The notes beneath the pieces are model-generated. The model saw only the letters and a program-made list of their open reading frames with translations. It did no database searches and was not told the origin of the DNA. Both the position numbers and the translations under genes were made by a program. A DNA stretch of 64,000 nucleotides. It comes from Symsagittifera roscoffensis (Eukaryota > Xenacoelomorpha > Acoela > Convolutidae). Location: assembly GCF_963678635.1 (NCBI RefSeq), contig NC_087065.1:5601209-5665208 (forward strand). Reading direction: 5' to 3'. Of the stretch, positions 22,560 to 33,330 are shown in pieces. The first letter of the stretch is position 1. Every line of letters starts with the position of its first letter.

Positions 22560-23720
22560 AGAAATCTATCTGTTTCCACTGGATTTTGGTTGTCTGGCTG
22601 AAAGGGAACATCGAAGCCGGTCATTTCATCCCTCAAAGAATATGAGATTGAATTATTCGAAATCGCGTCGACATCAAATTTATCAGCATCCAGTTGTATC
22701 TGATGGTAGAATATTTCTGCAAATAGAGGTGCGTCCGTCGTAGTTTTCGTCGTCGACGAGGTTCCGGAGATGGCTGCAAAGCATTCCCTCGTACCTTCCT
22801 CGATTAAAGCTGAGGTATCTGTAGATTAGTCAATCACCACGGGGTTTTGAGCTGATCTGGCTCGATTTACAATGTCTATAAATAATCAATCACCATAATG
22901 TTTAGGTGGACCGGCCTTACGAGATGACCTACGAAGCAAACTTTTGGGGGGTTTTCGATTTGATTTTCAACCTCCATTTCGTACACTGGAATGTTTTCAA
23001 GTAACGATTTTTATTCCATTGAAGAATTGTTGGTAATGGGATTTACTGGAGTTTGTGGTCTTCTCATCCTTCGGATCTGCAGGCGCGATTGATAATGGGC
23101 AATCGTTCGTCTGTGGGGTGGGGTGTCTAAAATGTCAGGAATAAACGCAAGGTTATGTTTTAAAATCGAACTATCCGAATCTCTTCCTCCCTAAGTATCT
23201 GCAGGGGAAACATTATTCTGACCACTCCCTTTTGCTGAGATCGGAAGTATCCGTTGGAATGAAACAAGACTCGTCACAAGCGAAATAACCTGTTGACTTG
23301 TCTTTTTAATGCAATTTGGTTGTTTTCTACTGTGCATCCTGGGTGCCTTCGCCTGCCTTTTCTTCTTGGGACGTTCCCTCGGTTCAATCTCGATCTGAAC
23401 CTTGGTCCTTGCTTCTGGCTTTCCAGACTCCGAGGAAAACTGGATGAGAACCTGTGGTTTTCCTTAGCAATTGTTCCTCTTGCAGGTTGTGGTATGATGT
23501 TTTCCGGGATCGGTTGTGTTATGATGTACGCCGGTAGAATTGTCTAAATCTTTTTCGATATTCATCTACATTCTTCGAATCTCGAGTTAATGAAGTGTGG
23601 AAAGAAAATGGTTTCTCCAAAGTGTGGCGTTTTAACAGTTTTGTTTTTCGTATCGCGATGCTCGATTTTCAAATTAATTTTCCGCCGGATAACTCTCCGG
23701 TATATTTCGAAAAAATTACG
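22560..23720 (-). pseudogene. Pol tail relic of the - strand gypsy element
   Basis: Read on the - strand it contains YTGELSGGKLI then KSSIAIRK, like VELSDGKIFRKSDIAIPK in the first element, and near 22940 LRRSSRKAGPPKHYGD followed by LFIDIVNRA, like the pol C-terminus at 12.8 kb. Stops interrupt it. A last open piece ends near 22560. Confidence 0.7.
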
Positions 23721-23879
23721 ATTTCCGCGTTGAAAGGTTTGTGGTATGCTTTTCAATTAGATATTTTTTCAAGGTCTCGCGGAATCTATTTGGATATCCA
23801 GGCATACTAGATTTTGTCCCGCAAAGAGAAATTTAGTAACTATTTTTAAAAAAATTTTCCGTTTTGGTCGTAATTAGTT

Positions 23880-24870
23880 GTGACATTTAGCACAAATAGT
23901 CGTCATTATCATCCTGGCCTCCTACGGACCGCGGGATTCTCTATGGGCGTGACTTATATTTACACGGAAATTCATCTTCTGTGCTACTTACACTTTGACT
24001 TTTTACATTTTAATCAAATGTCGTTTGTATTTAGAGTTATAGAAATTAGCATCTTTGGCTGGATAGGTTGGTCGGTGAACTTCCGTATAGTTTTTGGCCC
24101 ATTTCATGCATAAGTTCCCCCTTTCGATCGCCCGGGTGGGTTCTGTCTAGACAATACAATGTCTTTTGTTATTAATATGAATAAAAGTTCCGGTTGTTTT
24201 GAAGTTGTTGGTCAATTTCAGTTGATTACTACTTTCCTCCACGTCTATGAGAGCTACGTTTAGAGCATCCATCGGAGGTAGAGTTTCAGTAAGTAGTCAT
24301 CTCTCGATGTCATAGTTTTTCATATTATTTATGAACGTGACCTGTATCTATTCTTCCTCTCCGTTGGAGTTAGCACATCTATCTTTTTGTTCTCTATCTT
24401 TTCATTTTTTGTTTATGAGTTTAAGTCTCTCAAACGTTATATTCGTCTTTCTGACGATTGCTAAAGCGCAAACATCCCAAAAATATTTAAATAAGTTTTG
24501 TGGGACATAAGTTTTCTTGACTAAAAATCTTTTAATTTCTGTCCTTAGGGATGAATATTCTGAAGATCTAAGACTTTGTTGGCCTCCTCTGGGCGCATTT
24601 TGTTGAATTTTGTGAGTTCTGCCTTTTGGGAGGCTGTTCCTTGTCGTTATAACGTCTTTTTTCTGCTAGATTTCACTCTATTCAGGCATTTTTCTGCCCT
24701 TCAGATTGGTTGCCTTTTGAGGCATTTTTTAGAGTATGTGGAGTTGTAGGGTCGCGATCCATCAGGATTTAGTAGGTGGTCGATGTCCATGTTTTCTTTA
24801 GCTTTTGTTGCTAATCGGAACAGATCTCTCCAATCTTTCCTCAGAGTTGGGGGTCGGTTGAAAATTTTTT
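23880..24870 (-). pseudogene. gag relic of the - strand gypsy element
   Basis: The start reads PTLRKDWRDLFRLATKAKEN and aligns with the first gag's WEEWSDLFQLAIIAKENIDI. LLNP and a later LTETLPPMDALNVAL are kept. The zinc-knuckle area reads PAKDANFYNSKYKRH, with several Cys ligands lost, and GQDDNDDY marks the end. Multiple stops and shifts interrupt it, so no protein is expected. Confidence 0.7.
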
Positions 24871-24884
24871 GCCCGAATTTAAAA

Positions 24885-25236
24885 TTAAGAATTGAACTAG
24901 AACTACATTGAATAAGAAAAATGGCATACAGAACCCTAGCAAAACTATAATGCTCTGTATCTCTGATTCAGAATCTTCCGGTGTCGTAGCTCTACGTTTC
25001 TTTTTTTCATTAGTAAGTTGTAGGAGCACGGAGCGCATTTCTAAGTGAAATTTGGCTGCGCTCACGCAGACTCAATTGCAGTACTCTCTTTTGGTGTCCA
25101 GCTTTGACAACTTTAAGTTTATTTGAGACGTTTTTATTAATTATCAATGATTTACACAGCTACCAGGGCCGGTTTTAGGGAAGGGGCGCGGGAGGACGCT
25201 CCCCTCTCAGGGGTTCGACCCTCTGAAGACCCAGCC
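24885..25236. repeat. Duplicated segment with MITE family A left end, copy 1
   Basis: Aligns with 30405-30760: GAATTGAACTAGAAC, TCTCTGATTCAGAATCTT, GTAGGAGCACGGAGCGCATT, CGCTCACGCAGACTCA and CCAGCTTTGACAAC are all shared, and both run into a MITE A left end at the same point. Confidence 0.75.
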
Positions 25237-27410
25237 GCTGTTAATATAATGTTAATATACGCTGGCAAATATTATATAAGTTTTTTTAGAAACTCTTTTT
25301 AGAAGTCACTTTGCACGCAAGACACAAATCAGAAATAACTTCATATCAAATAAGTTCACTCAACAAAATTGAAAATTCTAATTTTTGTGAATCCTCCTTC
25401 ATGAATAGCGTGAAGCTAGTATCTCATGTTTTTTATTCTGCAAAGTAAAAAACCACTAATTTTCTAAAAAATTCTCCTCGTCGGGATTCGACCCTCTGAA
25501 GACCCAGCCGCTGTTAATACGATGTTAATATACGCTGGCAAATATTAAATAAGTTTTTTAGAAAATCTTTTTAGAAGTCACTTTGCACGCAAGATGCAAA
25601 TCAGAAATAACTTCATATCAAATAACTTCACTCAACAAAATTGAATATTGTAATTTTTGTGAATCCTCCTTCATGAATAACGTGAAACTAGTATCTCAAA
25701 TGTTTTAGTCTGCAAAGTAAAAACCACTAATTTTCTAAAAAATTTCTCCTCGTAGGGATTCGACCCTCTGAAGACCCAGTCGCTGTTAATATAAGGTTAA
25801 TATACGCTGGCAAATATTAAATAAGTTTTTTAGAAAATCTTTTTAGCAGTCACTTTGCACGCAAGACACAAATCAGAAAAAAACTTCATATCAAATAAGT
25901 TCACTCAACAAAATTGAAAATTCTAATTTTTGTGAATCCTCCTTCATGAATAGCGTGAAACTAGTATCTCATATTTTTTATTCTGCAAAGTAAAAAACCA
26001 CTAATTTTCTAAAAAATTCTCCTCGTAGGAATTCGACCCTCTGAAGACCCAGCCGCTGTTAATATAATGTTAATATACGCTGGCAAATATTAAATAAGTT
26101 TTTTAGAAAATCTTTTTAGAAGTCACTTTGCACGCAAGATGCAAATCAGAAATAACTTCATATCAAATAAGTTCACTCAACAAAATTGAAAATTTCAATT
26201 TTTGTGAATCCTCCTTCATGAATAACGTGAAACTAGTATCTCAAATTTTTTATTCTGCAAAGCAAAAAACCACTAATTTTCTAAAAAATTCTCCTCGCAG
26301 GGATTCGACCCTCTGAAGACCCAGCCGCTGTTAATATAATGTTAATATACGCTGGCAAATATTAAATAAGTTTTTTAGAAAATCTTTTTAGAAGTCACTT
26401 TGCACGCAAGACACAAATCAGAAATAACTTTATATCAAATAAGTTCACTCAACAAAATTGAAAATTCTAATTTTTGTGAATCCTCCTTCATGAATAGCGT
26501 GAAACTAGTATCTCAAATGTTTTAGTCTGCAAAGTAAAAACCACTAATTTTCTAAAAAATTTCTCCTCGTAGGGATTCGACCCTCTGAAGACCCAGCCGC
26601 TGTTAATATAAGGTTAATATACGCTGGCAAATATTAAATAAGTTTTTTAGAAAATCTTTTTAGAAGTCACTTTGCACGCAAGACACAAATCAGAAATAAC
26701 TTCATATCAAATAAGTTCACTCAACAAAATTGAAAATTCTAATTTTTGTGAAGCCTCCTTCATGAATAGCGTGAAACTAGTATCTCATATTTTTTGTTCT
26801 GCAAAGTAAAAAACCACTAATTTTCTAAAAAACTCTCCTCCTCGTAGGGATACGACCCTCTGAAGACCCAGCCGCTGTTAATATAATGTTAATATACGCT
26901 GGCAAATATTATATAAGTTTTTTTAGAAAATTTTTTTAGAAGTCACTTTGCACGCAAGATGCAAATCAGAAATAACTTCATATCAAATAAGTTCACTCAA
27001 CACAATTGAAAATTTCAATTTTTGTGAATCTTCCTTCATGAATAACGTGAAACTAGTATCTCAAATTTTTTATTCTGCAAAGTAAAAAACCACTAATTTT
27101 CTAAAAATTTCTCCTCGCAGGGATTCGACCCTCTGAAGACCCAGCCGCTGTTAATATAATGTTAATATACACTGGCAAATATTAAATAAGTTTTTTAGAA
27201 AATCTTTTTAGAAGTCACTTTGCACGCAAGATGAAAATCAGAAATAACTTCATATCAAATAAGTTCACTCAACAAAATTGAATATTCTAATTTTTGTGAA
27301 TCCTCCTTCATGAATAACGTGAAACTAGTATCTCAAATTTTTTATTCTGCAAAGTAAAAACCACTAATTTTCTTTAAAAATTCTCCTCTCAGGGATTCGA
27401 CCCTCTGAAG
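25216..27410 (+). repeat. Tandem array, eight units of about 273 bp
   Basis: The phrase CGACCCTCTGAAGACCC occurs at 25216, 25489, 25761, 26034, 26306, 26578, 26853, 27126 and 27398, giving spacings of 272-275. Units are about 95 percent alike by eye, with variants such as GACACAAATC against GATGCAAATC. The array begins in MITE A sequence and ends where gypsy gag sequence starts (GCTAATCGGAAC). Confidence 0.9.
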
Positions 27411-27417
27411 ACCCAGT

Positions 27418-28465
27418 CGCTAATCGGAACAAATTTCTCCAATCTTCCCTTAGAGTTGGGGTCGATTGAAAGTTTTTTGGCCGAACTTTGGATTCTCTCT
27501 CACACCCGATTCGTCCTTGCTCGGCTGCGCCGTTTTAAAATGTTCTAAATCTACAACTATTTTACTTCAAAGAACAAATATAAGGTAAATTTATAATTAC
27601 TGAATCATCAAAACATTAGTTAGATTGTTAGCATTATCACTCCGAAAGAGAGGACATAAAGTGAAGGCCAATTAACAAATGTCAGTAAAAATTAAACACG
27701 ACTAATCTGAAATCAGAATCACAACAGAAACATGGCTTTAAAAAAATTCATGGCAAAATTGTTTTGCAAAAGTCTGCAATAATCGATTTTACTTTTTACA
27801 AACAAAATGGCTTTAATCAATTATTTTGAATTATGATGTTTTTTTTTCAAAAGAATTGATAAGAGCAACAAAAATTGAGTTCCCTGCTAAAACAATAGTT
27901 TATAATCGATTATAATGGACACTATTAGTTTATTTCTTTTCAGAAGTAATCGTTTAGAATGGCAATAGAATCGAATTTGTGGTCTGGATTTTACATCGTT
28001 AACGGATTATAATGAATTTTTTTTTGCTCTGGTAATCCATTACAATTGATAAGAAACCATAGGGCGCTCGGTGCGGTAAGACAACCATCATTTCCATTAA
28101 TTTATACATCATTGACATCACAGGCAAAACTAATTTCACGAACTAAACACAACAGTGCACTGAGCTAATCCATGCTGATAGTTACTATCAATTTATACAG
28201 CAACAAATTTCAATTCCCTTTCTTCACATCAGACGCTCTCGTCGCTGTCACTTCATCTACTCTCGTTTCAAATCATCAGATGTACTCAATTTCACATGTA
28301 TCATCAATGACACCCAACTGTATGGAACCCTGAGGAGAACTTGCCCAGTTCGGCAATTTTTTTCCCACCTCTTGCTTTGCTCGTTCACTTCAGCAAGATT
28401 TTTTAAATCAATTATAAGAAGATCCAGTCAATAGTTATGAAACTGCTTACTCCTCATTTTTGTAT
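27418..28465 (-). repeat. Composite segment, copy 1: gag start fragment plus family P right end
   Basis: On the - strand, 27480 to 27420 encodes the same gag start as 24850 and stops at LFRLA. Further along, 27890-28078 matches the right part of the family P element at 55181, ending in GGGCGCTCGGTGCGGT. The whole ~1-kb segment is repeated at 28725-29745. Confidence 0.7.
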
Positions 28466-28722
28466 GTGTTAATATACGCTGGCAAATATTATATAAGTTT
28501 TTTAGAAAATCTTTTTAGAAGTCACTTTGCACGCAAGATGCAAATCAGAAATAACTTCATATCAAATAACTTCACTCAACAAAATTGAATATTCTAATTT
28601 TTGTGAATCCTCCTTCATGAATAACGTGAAACTAGTATCTCAAACTTTTTATTATGCATGGTAAAAAACGACGAACGTTCTAAAAAAAATATCCTCTCAG
28701 GGATTCGACCCTCTGAAGACCC
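28466..28722 (+). repeat. Extra unit of the 273-bp repeat
   Basis: Matches the array unit from GTTAATATACGCTGGC to GACCCTCTGAAGACCCA and is followed by gag sequence exactly as at the array end (CGCTAATCGGAAC). Confidence 0.8.
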
Positions 28723-28724
28723 AA

Positions 28725-29745
28725 TCGCTAATCGGAACAGATCTCTCCAATCTTCCCTCAGAAAGTTTTTTGGCCGAATTTTGGATTCTCTCTCACACCC
28801 GATTCGTCCTTGCTCGGCTGCGCCGTTTTAAAACGTTCTAAATCTACAACTATTTTACTTAAAAGAATAAATATACAGTAAATTTAGATTTACAGAACCA
28901 TTAAAACATTAGTTAGATTGTTAGCATTATCACTCCGAAAGAGTGGACATAAAGTGAAAGCCATTTAACAACTGTCAATAGTTAATTAAATACGACTAAT
29001 CTGAATCAAAATCACAACAGAAACATGGCTTTTAAAAAATTTATGGCAAATTTTTTTAATGCAAAATTCTGCAATAATCGATTTTACTTTTACAAACAAA
29101 ACTGGTTTAATCAGTTATTTTGAATTATAATGTTTTTTTTTTCAAAATAAATGATTTAAGCAACAAAAATCGAGTTCCCTGCTAAAACAATAGTTTATAA
29201 TTGATGATAATGGACACTATTAGATTATTTCATTTCAGAATTAATCGTTTAGAATGGCAATAGAATCGATTTCGTGGTCTGGCTTTTACATGGATTGTTG
29301 TTGACCTAGGATTCCATTACAACTGATTAGAATTCATGGGCGCTCGGTGCGGTAAAAACAACCATCATTTCCATTAATTTATACATCATTAAAATAACAG
29401 ACAAAAAAATAAACTTCACGAACGAAACAGAACAGTGCACTGAGCTAATCCATTCTAATAGTCACTATCAATTTATCCAGCAACAGTTTTCAATTCCATT
29501 TCTTCTTTCCAGACGCTCTCATCGCTGTCATTTCATATACTCTCGTTTCACGTCGACAGATAAACTCAATTTCACATGTATCATCAATGACACCCAACTG
29601 TATGGGGCCTTGAGGAGAACTTTCTCAACTCGGCGATTTTTTGCCCACCTCTTGCTTTGCCCGTTCATTTCAGCAAGACTTTTTATCCATTATGAGAAGA
29701 TCCAGTCGATAGAAATCAAACTGCTTAACAATCATTATTGCGCTA
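28725..29745 (-). repeat. Composite segment, copy 2
   Basis: Second copy of 27418-28465 at lower identity. It keeps the gag start fragment, GATTCGTCCTTGCTCGGCTG, the TTAGATTGTTAGCATTATC phrase and the family P right end (CATGGGCGCTCGGTGCGGT near 29345). Confidence 0.75.
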
Positions 29746-29960
29746 TAAGCTGGCAAAAGTTATATAAATTTTTCTTAATTTTTTTTAGAAGTCATTTTGC
29801 ACGCAAGATGCAAATCAGAAATAACTTCATGTCAAATAATTAACTTAGAAATATATATATTCTAATTTTTGTGAATTCTCCTTCATGAATAACGTCAAAC
29901 TAGTATCTCAAGTTCTTTTATTCTGCAGGGTAAAAAACTACTGCAAAAAACTTTCTAAAT
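29746..29960 (+). repeat. Diverged partial unit of the 273-bp repeat
   Basis: Contains AAGCTGGCAAAAGTTATATAA, TTTTGCACGCAAGATGCAAAT and CTAGTATCTCAAG in array order. It lacks the GACCCTCTGAAGACCC end. Confidence 0.65.
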
Positions 29961-30404
29961 AATTCTCAAACTAGATCGAAATTCACAATTTTATGGAACG
30001 ACAATAGTAAATTCGAAACACAAAAGGAAAACATTTTGCACAACACATAATTTCCAATTTCATGAGAAAAAAAAATTTCTTAAAATTTTGAATATGTATT
30101 CTTTTTTTAGGCTTCAATTTTTCTAACAACCCGGTTGGAGAGGAATGATCAACAACTAACAAAAAACTTCAAAGTTAGGTTCATCTCAAGGGTGAACCGA
30201 ACCACTGTTCAGATATCAACAACTAATAAGACTGATAAAATTTTACTAAAATTTAAAATTAATCCAAAGCATTAATATATGTTCAACAAGGAAGATTTCC
30301 CGATAAACCTTATAGCAACATCAGGCAGATCAGAACGAGATTCTACCCACTGAACAAATACTGAACAAATACTTTCGAGGCACCGAAATACAAATACTGA
30401 ATGA
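29961..30404. other. Non-coding DNA without recognised features
   Basis: AT-rich, with a local duplication CTGAACAAATACT near 30352. No gene seen. Confidence 0.4.
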
Positions 30405-30682
30405 GTAAGAATTGAACTAGAACAACGTTGAAAAAGAAAAATGTCGATACATAATCCTAGTAAAACTATAATTCTCTCTATCTCTGATTCAGAATCTTTC
30501 GGTCGTAGCTCTACGTTTCATTTTTCTTTGGGAAGTTGTAGGAGCACGGAGCGCATTCCTAAGTCGAAATTCTGGCTACGCTCACGCAGACTCATTTGCA
30601 CTACTTTCTTTTAGTTTCCAGCTTTGACAACATTAGGTTTATTTGAGACGTTTTTACTACTTATCAATGATTTACCAACTAC
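30405..30682. repeat. Duplicated segment, copy 2
   Basis: Homologous to 24885-25165 and also followed by a MITE A left end. It shows that the MITE was present before this locus was duplicated. Confidence 0.7.
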
Positions 30683-31091
30683 CAGGGGCGGATTTAGGGG
30701 AGGGGGCGGGGGAGGATGCTCCCTTCTCAAGGATTCGAACTTCAGAAGACCCAAAGGCCCCCCCTTTGAACTCTTTTGAGATATCCAATTTTGGCTGACG
30801 GAACCTAAAATTTTTCTAAAGGCGCCTTTGGCATCAAAATAAACTAAATTTAAGGGGAGAGCGCGCGCCTACAAACGCAATTTTTTGGTAAAAATTGACT
30901 AAAAACGCCTTTTTTTGCCTGTTTTTTTTAAACTTTGCCTGCGGCGCAGAAGTTTTGGCCGAGATCGGGACTTCTTAATACTTTGGGAGAGCTCGTAAAA
31001 TCAATCTGGTCGACCTAAAAAAAAGTTCGACAAACTTTCAAACATTTTTTGAAAATCCGCCCCCCTCAAGAAAATCATAGATCGGCCCCTG
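30683..31091 (+). mobile_element. MITE family A, best-preserved copy (409 bp)
   Basis: Ends are CAGGGGCGGATTTAGG and CATAGATCGGCCCCTG, which are imperfect inverted repeats. The body holds AGCGCGCGCC, TTTTTGCCTG, GGCGCAGAAGTTTTGGCC, TCGTAAAATCAATCTGGTCG and CCCCCCTCAAGAAAATC, all shared with the other copies. No coding capacity. Confidence 0.75.
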
Positions 31092-31179
31092 ATTACTACC
31101 TTCTGATTTTTTTTGCAAACCATTTTAAGTTTAACCAGACAGAAAACTAGTTTTTTGCAGATCAATTGAGTTATAGTAA

Positions 31180-31330
31180 TAAAATTGTCTGTATTGGACT
31201 AAGTAGTTGCATGAACCTATCGACAGATGATAGCATGACATAAGGACAGTTATCTCTTTCTGAATTTATTTTATGAGATAACCGATATCATCGCACTTGC
31301 TGCTCAAGCTCGTACAAATAATGATAGGGT
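31180..31330 (+). repeat. Dispersed LTR-like repeat, diverged copy
   Basis: TATTGGACTAAGTAGTTGCA then CTATCGACAGATGATAGCATGAC aligns with 33220-33330 and 59960-60040. It is poorly preserved. Confidence 0.45.
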
Positions 31331-32519
31331 GCTGCACGTGATCTGCAACATGAAGCCGACGAAACAAAATCTATGAAATTTCAGGCTTTAAAGGAGGAAA
31401 ATAAGGAGGAAAAAGCTTCGTATATTTTTCATCTGTACAAGTTGAGTGTAAAATAACTTTGATGTTCCTCAGAAACCCAAGTTTTTTAATTAGAGCCCAA
31501 GTCCAAAGAGAACGAACAGGAACTAGAGAAAAATTGAGCGTTCGTTTTAAAATACGAAAAATCTGAAAAAAATCCACGAGAAAAAAGGAAAACCTAAGAT
31601 ATTTTAAAAATCCAGAAATCCACAAAGAACCCTCGGTAGACAACAAAGAGACTAAAATGGGGACCAATTTCGACCCATGTAGCAGATACTTAGGGCAATC
31701 TTGAACAGTAGCTTTAAAAAATGTTTTCTACAACACGGGAGATGCAATTAAACAGCTTTTCAAAATTAAAATGAAAAGTTTTTCAAAAGAGATTGATCAG
31801 AGTTATAGTTTCAAAAAGGTATATGCTTGTAATCAAAAATTTTGATCACTGTTTTGTTTTGCTCAATGTTTTTTGTGTCATGGGTCTTAAAAAAGTCGAC
31901 TTCCAAAAAGCACACAAAAAGAACGCAAACCCTTGTAATGCTGTTCTCGCATAAATTTTGCTTGATTTTGCAAGACCAAGTTGCATTTCAGATAAAGGCA
32001 AGCAATTCAAAGTATTTATTCAAAAGTATATACTATTTTTGGAATCGAATGCCATCTTTGAGATTGCAGCAAAAAAAAGCCGTATGGATGTGGAATTCCC
32101 TCAAAAATTCTTCAATCTTTGTGACGAAGTTGTCAGTTGAATGAAACACTTCGACGCTGGATTTCAGAAAAAAAAACTGAATTTCCGAATTTTTCTCTCG
32201 ATCTTTTCATGTTGATATTGTTTTTTATAACCGAACTCAAGCTTTAATTTTTTTCTTAAAGATTGAAATCAAGTTTCTGTCGAACTCGCAAAGGAGCCAG
32301 CAGAAATTGTGCTCACCTAAAAACGTTTGAAGTCTTAATGGAACAAATTGCTTTTAGATAAACGCAACACTCAATTGACGAGAGTTACTCAAGGGTGAGT
32401 AGCTCTTAAAAAAACCGAACTGAACAAAAATGCTTTTGTGATAAAAAATAATACAAGATCATAACTAAAAACAAAATTAGCAACGATTTTTATATGTAAA
32501 TAATACAATAAAGTATATA
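31331..32519. other. AT-rich non-coding DNA
   Basis: Nothing assigned. Open frames at 31371-31667 (-) and 31842-32144 (+) have no recognisable domains. Confidence 0.4.
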
Positions 32520-32940
32520 GATAACATACAGCCCAAAGACGAGCAGCAAGGAACTTGACAAACCCCAACTCACCCGACAAGCTGCCTACAGTCACTACAC
32601 TCAACGGTTTTAAAGTACGACTTGGCATCGCAGCAAAGGAAACCCATTACAACAGAACAATTGCCATCTCGATGTTCAAGTAAACGTACAGATCTAAGGC
32701 ACCAGGCACGACATCCAAAGTCAAACTACATGCCACATCCGAACAAGATAAGAACACTGCGATTCTATAATCAACCAAATCAACACTCATCACAACCGAT
32801 CAGAAATCATGATACGATCTCCCGAAACGATCGTGATAACAATCCTTCTTCCAAATCAGAAAAAAGAATATGCTCGCAATTTCTAAAGAAAGACATCATC
32901 ATCCGTCCTCCACTACAGTAGAACACTAAAGAACTAAAAC
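32520..32940 (+). pseudogene. Possible retrotransposon pol C-terminus relic
   Basis: One frame reads TVTTLNGFKVRLGIAAKE then HYNRTI, reminiscent of the short basic beta-strand tail after integrase in BEL/Pao-type Pol. Another frame is open for 99 codons (32622-32921) but is only basic and Gln/Asn/Ser-rich. It lies just before the LTR-like repeat at 33078, which fits the 3' end of an LTR element. Assignment is tentative. Confidence 0.25.
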
Positions 32941-33077
32941 TCTGTAAACCCCGGATGGGTGAAACCAGATCTAAACTAGAATTTGTTATTGGATATTATT
33001 CTGATTTTTTATCTCTATAAAATATTGAATACTAACCAATCATATTCCATCAAACTAACACCCCACTTATATGAAAG

Positions 33078-33330
33078 TGTTGAAACTACGTGTAGTTTCA
33101 GCACCAGAGCAATTTGAATTAAGCTTAGAATACAGTTGTTCTCTTTCTGAAAACTAACTCGCATATACCGGTTTACACTAGATCTATTGAGACTAGGAGA
33201 TATAAGAGTAAGATTAAGATCAGTATTAGACTAAGAAGTTGCACGAATCTATCCGGCCGAAAATAAGATAGCGTGACGAGCAGACGGTGCACCTTATCTG
33301 AAATAACTCTATAAGTTATACCCCTATACC
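33078..33330 (+). repeat. Dispersed LTR-like repeat, fullest copy
   Basis: Starts TGTTGAAACTACGTGTAGTT, which contains a near-palindrome (GAAACTACGTGTAGTTTC). The part with CTAGATCTATTGAGAC and TATCCGGCCGAAAAT is shared with 59930-60040. TG start and position after a pol-like relic suggest an LTR. No second copy of the same element bounds it. Confidence 0.4.

Larger units (their letters stand above)
22560..24870 (-). mobile_element. Second gypsy relic, - strand, gag joined to pol tail (no RT or integrase core)
   Basis: Read on the - strand, 24862 to about 23880 is a decayed gag and 23720 to 22560 is a decayed post-integrase tail. Both are related to the element at 4374 but clearly diverged. 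Protease, RT, RNase H and integrase core are absent between them (23720-23880 only). This is an internally deleted copy or a non-autonomous derivative. No matching LTR pair was found at its ends. Confidence 0.75.

Noticed and set aside
25216-27410. CRISPR array
   Set aside because: Units are 273 bp and nearly identical throughout; there are no short repeats with unique spacers, and the genome is eukaryotic.
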